A DNA stretch of 7,242 bases from Candidatus Brockarchaeota archaeon (lineage in GTDB: Archaea > Thermoproteota > EX4484-205 > DTQO01): assembly GCA_017601265.1 (NCBI GenBank), contig JAFNJA010000042.1, positions 7,593 through 14,834 of the forward strand, read 5' to 3'. Below, one piece after another: positions 1 to 4,970 of this stretch. Each line of letters begins with the position of its first letter. The first letter of the stretch is position 1. The position numbers and the translations under genes were made by a program. The notes under the pieces are model-generated. The model was given only the letters and a program-made list of their open reading frames with translations, ran no database searches and was not told the DNA's origin.

Positions 1-143
1 AATTTCGATTTCAAAGCTTGGTAGACGGCGTTTCCGGAGTTCTCCATGAGTATGTGCCTTCCGAGGCCGATGTATTCGCAATTTTCGTCAAGCGCTGCCA
101 CGTCCTTCGGTTCGGCCACGCCTCCGGGAGTAGCTTCAATCAT
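1..143 (-). CDS. nnr: NAD(P)H-hydrate epimerase (Nnr/YjeF N-terminal domain), partial
   Basis: Only the first 47 codons are present; the gene runs off the left edge. The family epimerises damaged NAD(P)H hydrate (NAD(P)HX) so that the partner dehydratase can repair it. In archaea and many bacteria both activities sit on one polypeptide of about 500 residues, which cannot be checked here. The visible protein has the family's N-terminal signature: an ALDENCEYIGLGRHILMENSG stretch split over residues 17-37, matching the usual 'LDxNxEYLGIxxLLLMENAG' helix and turn. The ATG at 143 is chosen because the next upstream in-frame codons lead to no better start and it sits 27 bases after a TATA box, so the leader would be only a few bases. 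It is divergent from the gene at 246. Family assignment rests on this short motif alone. Confidence 0.72.
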   Translation of the reverse strand, partial: MIEATPGGVAEPKDVAALDENCEYIGLGRHILMENSGNAVYQALKSK

Positions 144-170
144 TCCGCATTTGCAATAACGCCTTTATCG

Positions 171-178
171 TTATATAA
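171..178 (-). promoter_or_regulatory. TATA box for nnr (perfectly palindromic)
   Basis: TTATATAA lies 27 bases before the nnr ATG on the minus strand. A start of transcription about 25 bases downstream would fall near 149, giving a leader of roughly six bases. The box is its own reverse complement, so it could also serve the plus strand. Confidence 0.6.
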
Positions 179-212
179 CTTGCTTCGGAAGGCCGCCCAC
201 CCTCCTCCAAGA

Positions 213-221
213 GCTTAAATA
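213..221 (+). promoter_or_regulatory. TATA box for the 102-residue protein gene
   Basis: CTTAAATAC is centred 29 bases before the ATG at 246. The expected transcription start is near 242, so the message would be almost leaderless. No SD site lies between the box and the ATG, which fits. Confidence 0.55.
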
Positions 222-245
222 CGCGCCGAATCGGACTCCGAAGCG

Positions 246-554
246 ATGTCCTTCGAATTCAAGAGGTTCGGCACGACCATCGCTGCCGCGTCGAACGTCG
301 AGGAACTCGGGGAGAGGCTGGAGCAGCTGGCAGAACTTGATCCTGCTTGCGTTGAGTACCACCTCAAGGAGGGCCACATATCTTCGTGGCTTCGAAGCGT
401 GGGGGAGCCGGGACTGGCGAAGGAGCTCGAGAGCGCGAAAACCGCCTCGGAGGCGGCGGCGCTGACGCGACGGCACTTGTCAAGCAAAAAAGCGAGCTCA
501 AGACGGGCGGGGGCGGATCCTACGATCTGCAGGAACGTTCGGTTCTCGGACTGA
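246..554 (+). CDS. Small protein of unknown function, 102 residues
   Basis: No confident family. The protein has a short N-terminal strand-like segment (FEFKRFGTTIAAA, residues 3-15), then predicted helices. The pattern 'EYHLKEGHISSWLRSVGEPGLAKEL' (split over residues about 37-61) resembles the 'YH....HFxxWL......LAxxL' helical segment seen in DUF5752-like and some sensory proteins; this is recalled similarity, not a search result. The tail (from residue about 78) is basic and serine-rich (SSKKASSRRAG) and looks disordered. There is no signal peptide or membrane span and no catalytic motif. The ATG is chosen because it falls just after the expected transcription start. It stands alone between the divergent nnr and the promoter of the next gene. 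The frame becomes less gene-like after an A6 run at 486-491, so a frameshift near the C-terminus cannot be excluded. Confidence 0.7.
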   Translation: MSFEFKRFGTTIAAASNVEELGERLEQLAELDPACVEYHLKEGHISSWLRSVGEPGLAKELESAKTASEAAALTRRHLSSKKASSRRAGADPTICRNVRFSD

Positions 555-579
555 ACGCCGTCGTTCATCGCCGCTTTCT

Positions 580-593
580 AGTTCCTAGGAACT
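580..593. repeat. 14-base perfect palindrome, candidate operator
   Basis: AGTTCCTAGGAACT equals its own reverse complement over all 14 bases. It lies in the gap between the 102-residue gene and the 55-residue membrane protein gene, with its centre about 38 bases upstream of the centre of the TATA box at 621. A dimeric regulator could bind there; no regulator is encoded in the window. Confidence 0.4.
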
Positions 594-599
594 TCGCTA

Positions 600-621
600 C
601 GGGTTTCCGGCGCGAAAGCCG
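600..621. repeat. Imperfect inverted repeat abutting the TATA box
   Basis: CGGGTTTC and GAAAGCCG pair at seven of eight positions around a six-base spacer (CGGCGC). The right arm ends where the TATA box begins. It could be an operator, a BRE-adjacent control site or an RNA hairpin at the end of the upstream transcript; there is no T-run, so it is a poor terminator. Confidence 0.3.
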
Positions 622-628
622 TATATAC
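621..628 (+). promoter_or_regulatory. TATA box for the 55-residue membrane protein gene
   Basis: GTATATAC precedes the ATG at 666 by about 40 bases. A start of transcription near 650 would leave a leader of about 16 bases containing a weak SD-like AAGGA (651-655). This promoter may also drive the RimK-like and MobA-like genes, before which no other TATA box is visible. Confidence 0.5.
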
Positions 629-665
629 CGTCGCCTTTGACCTCGAAGCGAAGGAATTGTACGCG

Positions 666-833
666 ATGCAGTTCGGGGATTCCTTGTTCTTCATGGTTTA
701 CCTGATAGCAGTCATATTCAGCTTCGTTGGGGTTCTCGTCATGTCGAAATACAGGCACATGAGGGAAGTAAAGCGCCTCAAGGAGAAGCTCGAAAAGGTC
801 ATGAAGGACGAATCCGCCGTCTGGTCGGAATAG
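666..833 (+). CDS. Small single-span membrane protein, 55 residues
   Basis: The frame ATG-to-TAG encodes a short N-terminus (MQFGDS), one hydrophobic span (about residues 7-26, FFMVYLIAVIFSFVGVLVM) and a charged tail (SKYRHMREVKRLKEKLEKVMKDESAVWSE, split here for length). The positive cluster right after the span predicts the C-terminus inside the cell. The heptad-like spacing of V, L and M in the tail suggests a short amphipathic helix or coiled coil. It is supported as a gene by its own TATA box, a weak SD, a sensible membrane topology and the lack of any competing gene on either strand here. No family is recognised. It lies 75 bases before the RimK-like gene and may share its transcript. 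It could anchor or tether a partner protein at the membrane; that is conjecture. Confidence 0.65.
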   Translation: MQFGDSLFFMVYLIAVIFSFVGVLVMSKYRHMREVKRLKEKLEKVMKDESAVWSE

Positions 834-908
834 GAAAAACCCAGGCAGCGCGTTGGAAGCCTTACCTTTCGGCGATGCCTCTCCAAGCGTTGGGGGCAGA
901 TTTGGGCC

Positions 909-1784
909 TTGAAGTTCGCCTTGCTGTCTAGGAACCCCCTGGGCTGGGTCACGAGGTCCCTGGGGAAAGAATTCGCCGACCTAGGCCACACCGCGACCAT
1001 AGTATCTTCGAGGGCTTTGGTGGCGAGCCTCGGCCAAGTTCCCAAAATCCTCGCGTCCGGCTTCGACCTTTCGAGCGACTTCAACGCCGTCCTGCTGAGG
1101 GTCCTGGGGTTCAATTCACTCGACGAGACCCTCCACGTAATCGAGACCTGCCGTTCATTGGAAAGGCTCGGCCAAGTACTCGTTAACTCGGAGAAGGCGA
1201 CGAGCAACTGCTTGAACAAATTCGGAATGCTGGACAAACTGTCGGCGTCTGGCGTCAAAGTGCCCGCGACGCGCGTCGTGAGGCGCGTCGAGGACGGGAT
1301 CAAGGCGTTCGAGGAGATGGGCGACGTCGTCTTAAAACCGATATTCGGGTCCAGGGGGATGGGCGTGGTGCGCGCTGCAGACGCGGAGACGGCCAAGTTC
1401 GCGCTCGAGGAGATGGTCTTCAGGGGCCAGGTGCCTCTGGTCCAGGAGTTCGTAGCCCACGAGGGATTCGATGTCAGGGCTTTGGTCGTGGGCGGCCGGG
1501 TCGCGGCGGCCATGAAGAGGGAGTCGCCGGGCCTAAGGACGAATATCAGCCGCGGCGGCAAGCCGATCCCGATGAAGGTCGATGCGGAGCTCGAAGAGAT
1601 CGCGCTAAAGGCGTCCGGAGCGCTCAGTTGCGACTACTCCGGGGTAGACCTTCTGCCTTCAAGCAGAGGGACGTACGTCCTCGAGGTGAACAGCCAGCCC
1701 GATTACAGGGCGCTCCAATCCGTGACGGGCAGAAACATATCCTCCGAGATAGCGGGTCTGGTGATCCAAAAAGCCAGGAGGTAG
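909..1784 (+). CDS. ATP-grasp ligase of the RimK/MptN/CofF family
   Basis: These enzymes use ATP to form an amide bond, usually adding glutamate to a carboxylate: ribosomal protein S6 (RimK), tetrahydromethanopterin (MptN) or coenzyme F420 (CofF). The 291-residue length is typical. Visible parts: the N-terminal MKFALLSRNP strand, the ATP-binding VLKP (K143), the glycine-rich GSRGMG loop (147-152), QEF (179-181), DVRALVVGG (188-196), the RTNISRGG motif (210-217) and the metal-binding EVN (259-261). The usual 'NSxPG' after EVN is NSQPDY here. The start is TTG: upstream in-frame codons back to 849 include no ATG or GTG, and the TTG gives the canonical N-terminus. No clear TATA box or strong SD precedes it. 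The stop overlaps the SD of the MobA-like gene, so the two are co-transcribed. 'AAAMKRESPGLRTNIS' looks closer to the cofactor ligases than to E. coli RimK, but the substrate cannot be decided. Confidence 0.88.
   Translation: MKFALLSRNPLGWVTRSLGKEFADLGHTATIVSSRALVASLGQVPKILASGFDLSSDFNAVLLRVLGFNSLDETLHVIETCRSLERLGQVLVNSEKATSNCLNKFGMLDKLSASGVKVPATRVVRRVEDGIKAFEEMGDVVLKPIFGSRGMGVVRAADAETAKFALEEMVFRGQVPLVQEFVAHEGFDVRALVVGGRVAAAMKRESPGLRTNISRGGKPIPMKVDAELEEIALKASGALSCDYSGVDLLPSSRGTYVLEVNSQPDYRALQSVTGRNISSEIAGLVIQKARR
1776..1782 (+). promoter_or_regulatory. Strong ribosome binding site for the MobA-like gene
   Basis: AGGAGGT ends nine bases before the ATG at 1792 and doubles as the last Arg-Arg codons and first stop base of the RimK-like gene. 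It fixes the start of the downstream gene and indicates coupled translation. Confidence 0.8.
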
Positions 1785-1791
1785 GGCCGCC

Positions 1792-2469
1792 ATGCACGAA
1801 GTCTCCGCCGCGATACTGGCGCCGAAAGACAGGTCGCGGCTTTTCCAAGGTTCGAAGTACCTGTCGCCCTTCCTCGGCAGGCCCTTGATATCGAGCGTCG
1901 TGGACGTGGCTTTTTCGGTGGCGAATGAAGCTTACGTCGTCGCCTCGTGCGATGACGATGCGAACCTTTTCAGGGAGTCGATACCCACTTTGCCTGGCGA
2001 GCCGCTGGGCGTCTTCGTGGACGCTTCCGGCGAAGGTTCGGAGCTCACGATGGCAGAGACCGCTTTCAACAGGTCGAATTCCAGCAGGACGATCCTGCTT
2101 CCCGCCGACGCGCCTTTCCTCAGCGTCGAGGCGCTCGCCACGATGGCCGACCTTTGCAAGGGGAGGGACGCCGTCGTCCCCCGCGCACCCACGGGCGAGA
2201 TGAAACCCGTTCCCGCCGTCTACGCAACGGAGGTAGCGGCGAGGGCCGCGAGGGACTCCAGGCTCGAAAACGCGTCAGAAATGAGCAGGGTAGTGGAAAA
2301 GCTTGGTCGAAAAATGTTCCTTTCCTCGAGCGTACTCGCCGAGTTCGACAAGGACCTGCTCACGTTCTTCACGGTGAACTCGCCCCTGGACTTGAAAAAA
2401 GCAGAGATGATAGCGTCGGGAAGGCTCTTGAGAAAAGCCGGAGAGAGGCGGGGAAGGCTGCCCGGGTAG
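1792..2469 (+). CDS. MobA-like NTP transferase (molybdenum cofactor guanylyltransferase family)
   Basis: MobA attaches GMP to molybdopterin; relatives transfer nucleotides to other substrates. The 225-residue protein has the GT-A fold pattern: SAAILA (5-10), GRPLISSVVD (29-38) as in 'GRPLI', the metal-binding LLPADAPFLS (102-111, like MobA 'GDMPFL'), a PVPAVY motif (139-144) and the MobA-like C-terminal FFTVNSPLDLKKAE (192-205). The nucleotide-binding loop is unusual: MobA proteins have LAGGxSxRMGxDK, whereas here it is LAPKDRSRLFQGSKYL, lacking the double glycine. Activity or nucleotide choice may therefore differ. It follows the RimK-like gene by seven bases with a strong SD. It ends 11 bases from the convergent acylphosphatase stop. 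Family membership is clear; the guanylyltransferase role in molybdenum cofactor synthesis is only one possibility, so no gene symbol is given. Confidence 0.8.
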   Translation: MHEVSAAILAPKDRSRLFQGSKYLSPFLGRPLISSVVDVAFSVANEAYVVASCDDDANLFRESIPTLPGEPLGVFVDASGEGSELTMAETAFNRSNSSRTILLPADAPFLSVEALATMADLCKGRDAVVPRAPTGEMKPVPAVYATEVAARAARDSRLENASEMSRVVEKLGRKMFLSSSVLAEFDKDLLTFFTVNSPLDLKKAEMIASGRLLRKAGERRGRLPG

Positions 2470-2480
2470 GCGCTCCTACT

Positions 2481-2762
2481 TCAAACGGTCCTTCTTATCG
2501 AGAAGTCTTTGAACTCCCCTTTGTAATCTTCCCAAAGGACCTCCAACCCCTCCACCAAGGCGCCGGGGGGCCCTCGCCTGCAGTAGTTGATCATCTCGTC
2601 CACGCTCTCCCTCTCGCCCTCGAAAACCGCTTCGACCCGCCCGTCGTAAAGGTTTCGAACCCAACCCCTGACATCCAACCTCCTCGCCATCGTCGCGACA
2701 AACGACCTGAAGAATATGCCCTGAACCCTTCCGCTCACGTACACGTGAACCCTAACGGCCAT
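2481..2762 (-). CDS. acyP: Acylphosphatase
   Basis: Hydrolyses the carboxyl-phosphate bond of acyl phosphates in the cytoplasm. The 93-residue length matches the family. The signature VYVSGRVQGIFFRSF (7-21) carries the catalytic arginine (R19), and GWVRNLYDGRVEAVFEG (33-49) carries the catalytic asparagine (N37). The start at 2762 is preferred over an in-frame ATG at 2798 because it gives the normal family N-terminus (MAVRVHVYVSG) and has GGGAG (2776-2772) nine bases upstream. It overlaps the end of the PHP-domain gene by 11 bases, in a different frame, so the two are probably translationally coupled. It is the last gene of the minus-strand set M42-PHP-acylphosphatase. Confidence 0.95.
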   Translation of the reverse strand: MAVRVHVYVSGRVQGIFFRSFVATMARRLDVRGWVRNLYDGRVEAVFEGERESVDEMINYCRRGPPGALVEGLEVLWEDYKGEFKDFSIRRTV

Positions 2763-3414
2763 GCCTGCCAACTCCCAAGGTTCCAATGGTTGCCGCAACA
2801 GCGTGGCTAAGGAGCGAGGCGGGCCGGACCCAAAGCGGGGAAGACGTTCCGAAGGGCTTCGCGAGTCCCCGCAAAATAGCTTCTCTCGGCTCGCAACCTA
2901 CTTCGATTACGGTGTAAGCCCTCCCGATCTCGCAGGCTACGTGCGCGTCGCTGCCGGCGACCTTCGGCTTTCCCAGCCTGTCCGCCAATTCCTCCCCTTT
3001 CCTGTTCCTGCCCCGCGAGAGCCTGGAGTTATAGACTTCCACCGCGTCCACTTCGATCTCTTCTGCCACGATCTTCGGCGCGAACATCCTGTAAGGGTGG
3101 GCCAGGACGGTGATTCCGCCTTTTTCCTTGGTCTTCTCACGCAACTCCGCCATGTCCGAAGCCTTTGCTTTCTCCTCCACGAACAAGCATATGACGTCCC
3201 TCCCTTCTATCTTGGTCTCGTACCCGACTATGATCGACAACCCGTCGGGGGCCAGCCCCCTCGTCCTGAGCCCTCCCTCGACCGTCTCGTGGTCCGTGAC
3301 CGCGATGCCATCCAATCCGGCCTTCTTGGCCACCTTCACTATCGTTTCGGGGCGCAGGAGAGAATCTCCAGAGAACGCCGAGTGGACGTGAAGGTCGTAC
3401 GAAGCTTCTCCCAT
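2752..3414 (-). CDS. PHP-domain metal-dependent phosphoesterase
   Basis: PHP-domain enzymes are metal-dependent hydrolases of phosphate esters; stand-alone archaeal and bacterial members act on small nucleotides or sugar phosphates, and the substrate here is unknown. Over 220 residues the metal-binding motifs appear in order: DLHVHS (7-12; H9, H11), VTDHE (39-43; H42), GYE (64-66; E66), LAHPYR (104-109; H106) and GSDAH (154-158; D156, H158). All expected ligands are present, so it is probably active. The ATG at 3414 is preferred over a TTG at 3438: it has GAGGGGTGG just upstream (3425-3417) and starts right before the DLHVHS strand. The C-terminal KPFGTSSPLWVRP segment is common in this subfamily. 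It lies 52 bases after the M42 gene with no clear TATA between, suggesting one transcript. Confidence 0.92.
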   Translation of the reverse strand: MGEASYDLHVHSAFSGDSLLRPETIVKVAKKAGLDGIAVTDHETVEGGLRTRGLAPDGLSIIVGYETKIEGRDVICLFVEEKAKASDMAELREKTKEKGGITVLAHPYRMFAPKIVAEEIEVDAVEVYNSRLSRGRNRKGEELADRLGKPKVAGSDAHVACEIGRAYTVIEVGCEPREAILRGLAKPFGTSSPLWVRPASLLSHAVAATIGTLGVGRHGR

Positions 3415-3416
3415 TT

Positions 3417-3425
3417 CCACCCCTC
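3417..3425 (-). promoter_or_regulatory. Ribosome binding site deciding the PHP gene start
   Basis: GAGGGGTGG on the minus strand; its GAGG core is seven bases before the ATG at 3414. It supports that ATG over the upstream in-frame TTG at 3438. Confidence 0.55.
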
Positions 3426-3466
3426 GACCGGGGCGCAACTCGCGGTGCCGCGGCGCGATCGACGTC

Positions 3467-4558
3467 CTAAACGCTCGTGAAGGAGGAGACGGCCCCTTTG
3501 TCCAGCCTCCTTACGGCCTCCAAGACGAGCTTCGCGGCGTTATCCAAGTCTTGGACGCTTACCATGCCGGCGTGCGAGTGGATGTGCCTCGTCGGAACGC
3601 CCAAAACGATGCTGGGGCAACCGGCCCTGTCCACGTGTATCCTGCCCGCGTCCGTTCCGCCCCTCGCCATCTGCGAAAGCTGGTACGGTATCTTGTTTTC
3701 CTCGGCCAGCTTTATCATGAACTCCTTCAGCCTCTGGTTCGGTATCATGGAAGCGTCGAAGGTCAGGATCGTCGGCCCAAGGCCCATCCTGGCAGGAGCT
3801 TGGTAAGGTTTTATGCCTGGCACGTCGCCAGCTATGTCGACCTCGAGCACGAGCGCCACGTCAGGCGCGACGACGTGCGCCACGGTTGCCGCTCCGCGGA
3901 GCCCGACCTCCTCCATCACCGTTGCTGCCCCGAAAAGCGTGTTGGGGTGCTCGATCTTCCCCTCGCTCAACCTCCTGAAAACCTCGATCGCGATCAGGGC
4001 GCCGATCCTGTCGTCGAACCCCTTCCCGATCGCCACCTTCCCGCCGCCTATCGTGGTGAACGGCGACCACGGCACGATGGGATCCCCGATCCTGACCCCC
4101 ATGTCGACGGCCTCTTGGTAGGAAGTCGCCCCTATGTCGATGAACATGTTCTCCTTCTTCACGACCTGCTTGGCTTCCTCTTCCGGCAGCACATGCGGCG
4201 GCTTCGCCGCGATTACGCCCTGCACGTCCCCCTTCCTCGTCCTCACGACCACCCTCTGCGAGAGCAAAACCTGGTCGAACCACCCTCCGATCGCGTTGAA
4301 GTTCAGGAAGCCGCTCTCCTTGTCTATGCCCGAGACGACGAACCCAACCTCGTCTATGTGTCCCGCGAGCAGGACCCTCGGCCTTTCGTCCGTCCCGGAC
4401 TTTTTGAATACGACCGAACCGAGCTTGTCCGTCGTCACTTCGTCGGAATAACCTTGGACGATCTCCTTGACGATTCTTGCCGTCTCGAGTTCGAAACCAG
4501 CGGGCCCGAAGGACTCGCTCAGGGCCTTTAAAGTTTGGAGCATCTTCTCATAAGCCAT
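3467..4558 (-). CDS. M42 family aminopeptidase (TET/endoglucanase-M-like)
   Basis: A co-catalytic two-metal aminopeptidase; archaeal relatives form dodecameric tetrahedral (TET) particles that trim peptides downstream of the proteasome. The 363 residues match the family (about 350). Metal ligands are all in place: AGHIDEVG (H67), GFDDR (D182), MEEVG (E216 catalytic, E217 ligand), LEVDIAG (D241) and RHIHSH (H327). The insertion dimerisation domain spans about residues 74-170 (e.g. GVIAAKPPHVL, MFIDIGA). The open frame extends 65 codons further upstream to 4753, but that part is Arg-rich, overlaps the purS promoter region and has no family match. The ATG at 4558 gives the usual 'YEKxLxxLKxLSESFGPxGFE' N-terminus and sits just after an expected transcription start. 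Substrate preference cannot be read from sequence alone. Confidence 0.95.
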   Translation of the reverse strand: MAYEKMLQTLKALSESFGPAGFELETARIVKEIVQGYSDEVTTDKLGSVVFKKSGTDERPRVLLAGHIDEVGFVVSGIDKESGFLNFNAIGGWFDQVLLSQRVVVRTRKGDVQGVIAAKPPHVLPEEEAKQVVKKENMFIDIGATSYQEAVDMGVRIGDPIVPWSPFTTIGGGKVAIGKGFDDRIGALIAIEVFRRLSEGKIEHPNTLFGAATVMEEVGLRGAATVAHVVAPDVALVLEVDIAGDVPGIKPYQAPARMGLGPTILTFDASMIPNQRLKEFMIKLAEENKIPYQLSQMARGGTDAGRIHVDRAGCPSIVLGVPTRHIHSHAGMVSVQDLDNAAKLVLEAVRRLDKGAVSSFTSV

Positions 4559-4590
4559 AATCTCATCGTGCCGATCCATCGCTCCATCGG

Positions 4591-4601
4591 CTTTAACTTT
4601 T
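4591..4601 (-). promoter_or_regulatory. Candidate TATA box for the M42 gene
   Basis: On the minus strand AAAAGTTAAAG precedes the M42 ATG by about 37 bases to its centre. The predicted transcription start near 4569 leaves a leader of about 11 bases and lies downstream of the alternative in-frame ATG at 4579, supporting the ATG at 4558. The box is weaker than the purS one. Confidence 0.4.
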
Positions 4602-4688
4602 ACTGGGCCGCACCACCGAAGATTGGCGAGTTCCGATGTCGGCCGATTCCGGCGAACCTCCCGGCGAGGGCGCGTCTGCGAAGTGAGG

Positions 4689-4699
4689 CTTTTATATTT
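4689..4699 (+). promoter_or_regulatory. TATA box for the purS-purL operon
   Basis: CTTTTATATTT is centred about 25 bases before the purS ATG, with a purine-rich GTGAGG just upstream as a possible BRE. Transcription should begin at or next to the ATG, so the purS message is probably leaderless. Confidence 0.7.
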
Positions 4700-4718
4700 T
4701 GGAGATGCCGTCCGGCCC

Positions 4719-4970
4719 ATGCGCTTCCAAGCCAGGGTGGAGGTCTCGCTCAAGCCGGGTTATTCCGACCCTGAGGGGAACGCGGTCAAGAGGTCGCTCA
4801 AAGAGCTCAGGTACGACGTGGACTCCGTCAAGGTCAGCAAGGTTTACCGCATCGTTTTGGATTCGGATTCCAAGGAAGCGGCGGAAAAAACCTTGGAAGA
4901 AATGTGCAAAAGGCTGCTGGCCAACCCGACGAGGGACGACTACGAAATCCATATCGAGGGTGAGGCATGA
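4719..4970 (+). CDS. purS: Phosphoribosylformylglycinamidine synthase subunit PurS
   Basis: PurS is the small structural subunit that holds PurQ (glutaminase) and PurL (synthetase) together and helps pass ammonia between them in step 4 of de novo purine synthesis. The 83-residue product has the family pattern: an N-terminal strand RFQARVEVSLKPGYSDPEG (2-20, compare 'VxVxLKxGVLDPEG'), then AVKRSLKELRYDVDSVKVSKVYRI (22-45) and a helix with 'CKRLLANPTRDDYEI' (63-77, compare 'C.KLLANPVIEDYEI'). 'GYSDPEG' replaces the more common 'GVLDPQG', still a conservative match. The ATG is chosen because it gives the exact family N-terminus and lies at the expected transcription start. The stop overlaps the purL start as ATGA. 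Confidence 0.95.
   Translation: MRFQARVEVSLKPGYSDPEGNAVKRSLKELRYDVDSVKVSKVYRIVLDSDSKEAAEKTLEEMCKRLLANPTRDDYEIHIEGEA
4956..4965 (+). promoter_or_regulatory. Ribosome binding site for purL
   Basis: GAGGGTGAGG lies inside the last purS codons, directly upstream of the purL ATG at 4967. Its purine-rich match to the archaeal SD sequence and the ATGA overlap indicate coupled translation of PurS and PurL. Confidence 0.65.

Noticed and set aside
18..218. 66-codon plus-strand open frame at the left edge
   Set aside because: Lies opposite the nnr N-terminus and crosses the divergent promoter region; no protein pattern.
850..893. Seven-base direct repeat GCGTTGG (850-856 and 887-893) before the RimK-like gene
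   Set aside because: Too short to stand out from chance in GC-rich DNA and not linked to a promoter or start.
698..1561. 287-codon minus-strand open frame opposite the RimK-like gene
   Set aside because: It is a shadow of the ATP-grasp gene, Ser/Thr/Pro-rich with no family pattern; the plus strand has all the ligase motifs.
2761..3480. 239-codon plus-strand open frame opposite the PHP gene
   Set aside because: Shadow frame; the minus strand carries every PHP metal-binding motif with good spacing and an SD.
3551..4531. 326-codon plus-strand open frame opposite the M42 gene
   Set aside because: Antisense shadow rich in Arg, His, Asp and Pro; all M42 metal ligands lie on the minus strand.
4559..4753. 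N-terminal extension of the M42 aminopeptidase (65 codons)
   Set aside because: Arg-rich, unlike the family, overlaps the purS promoter and start, and lies upstream of the predicted M42 transcription start.
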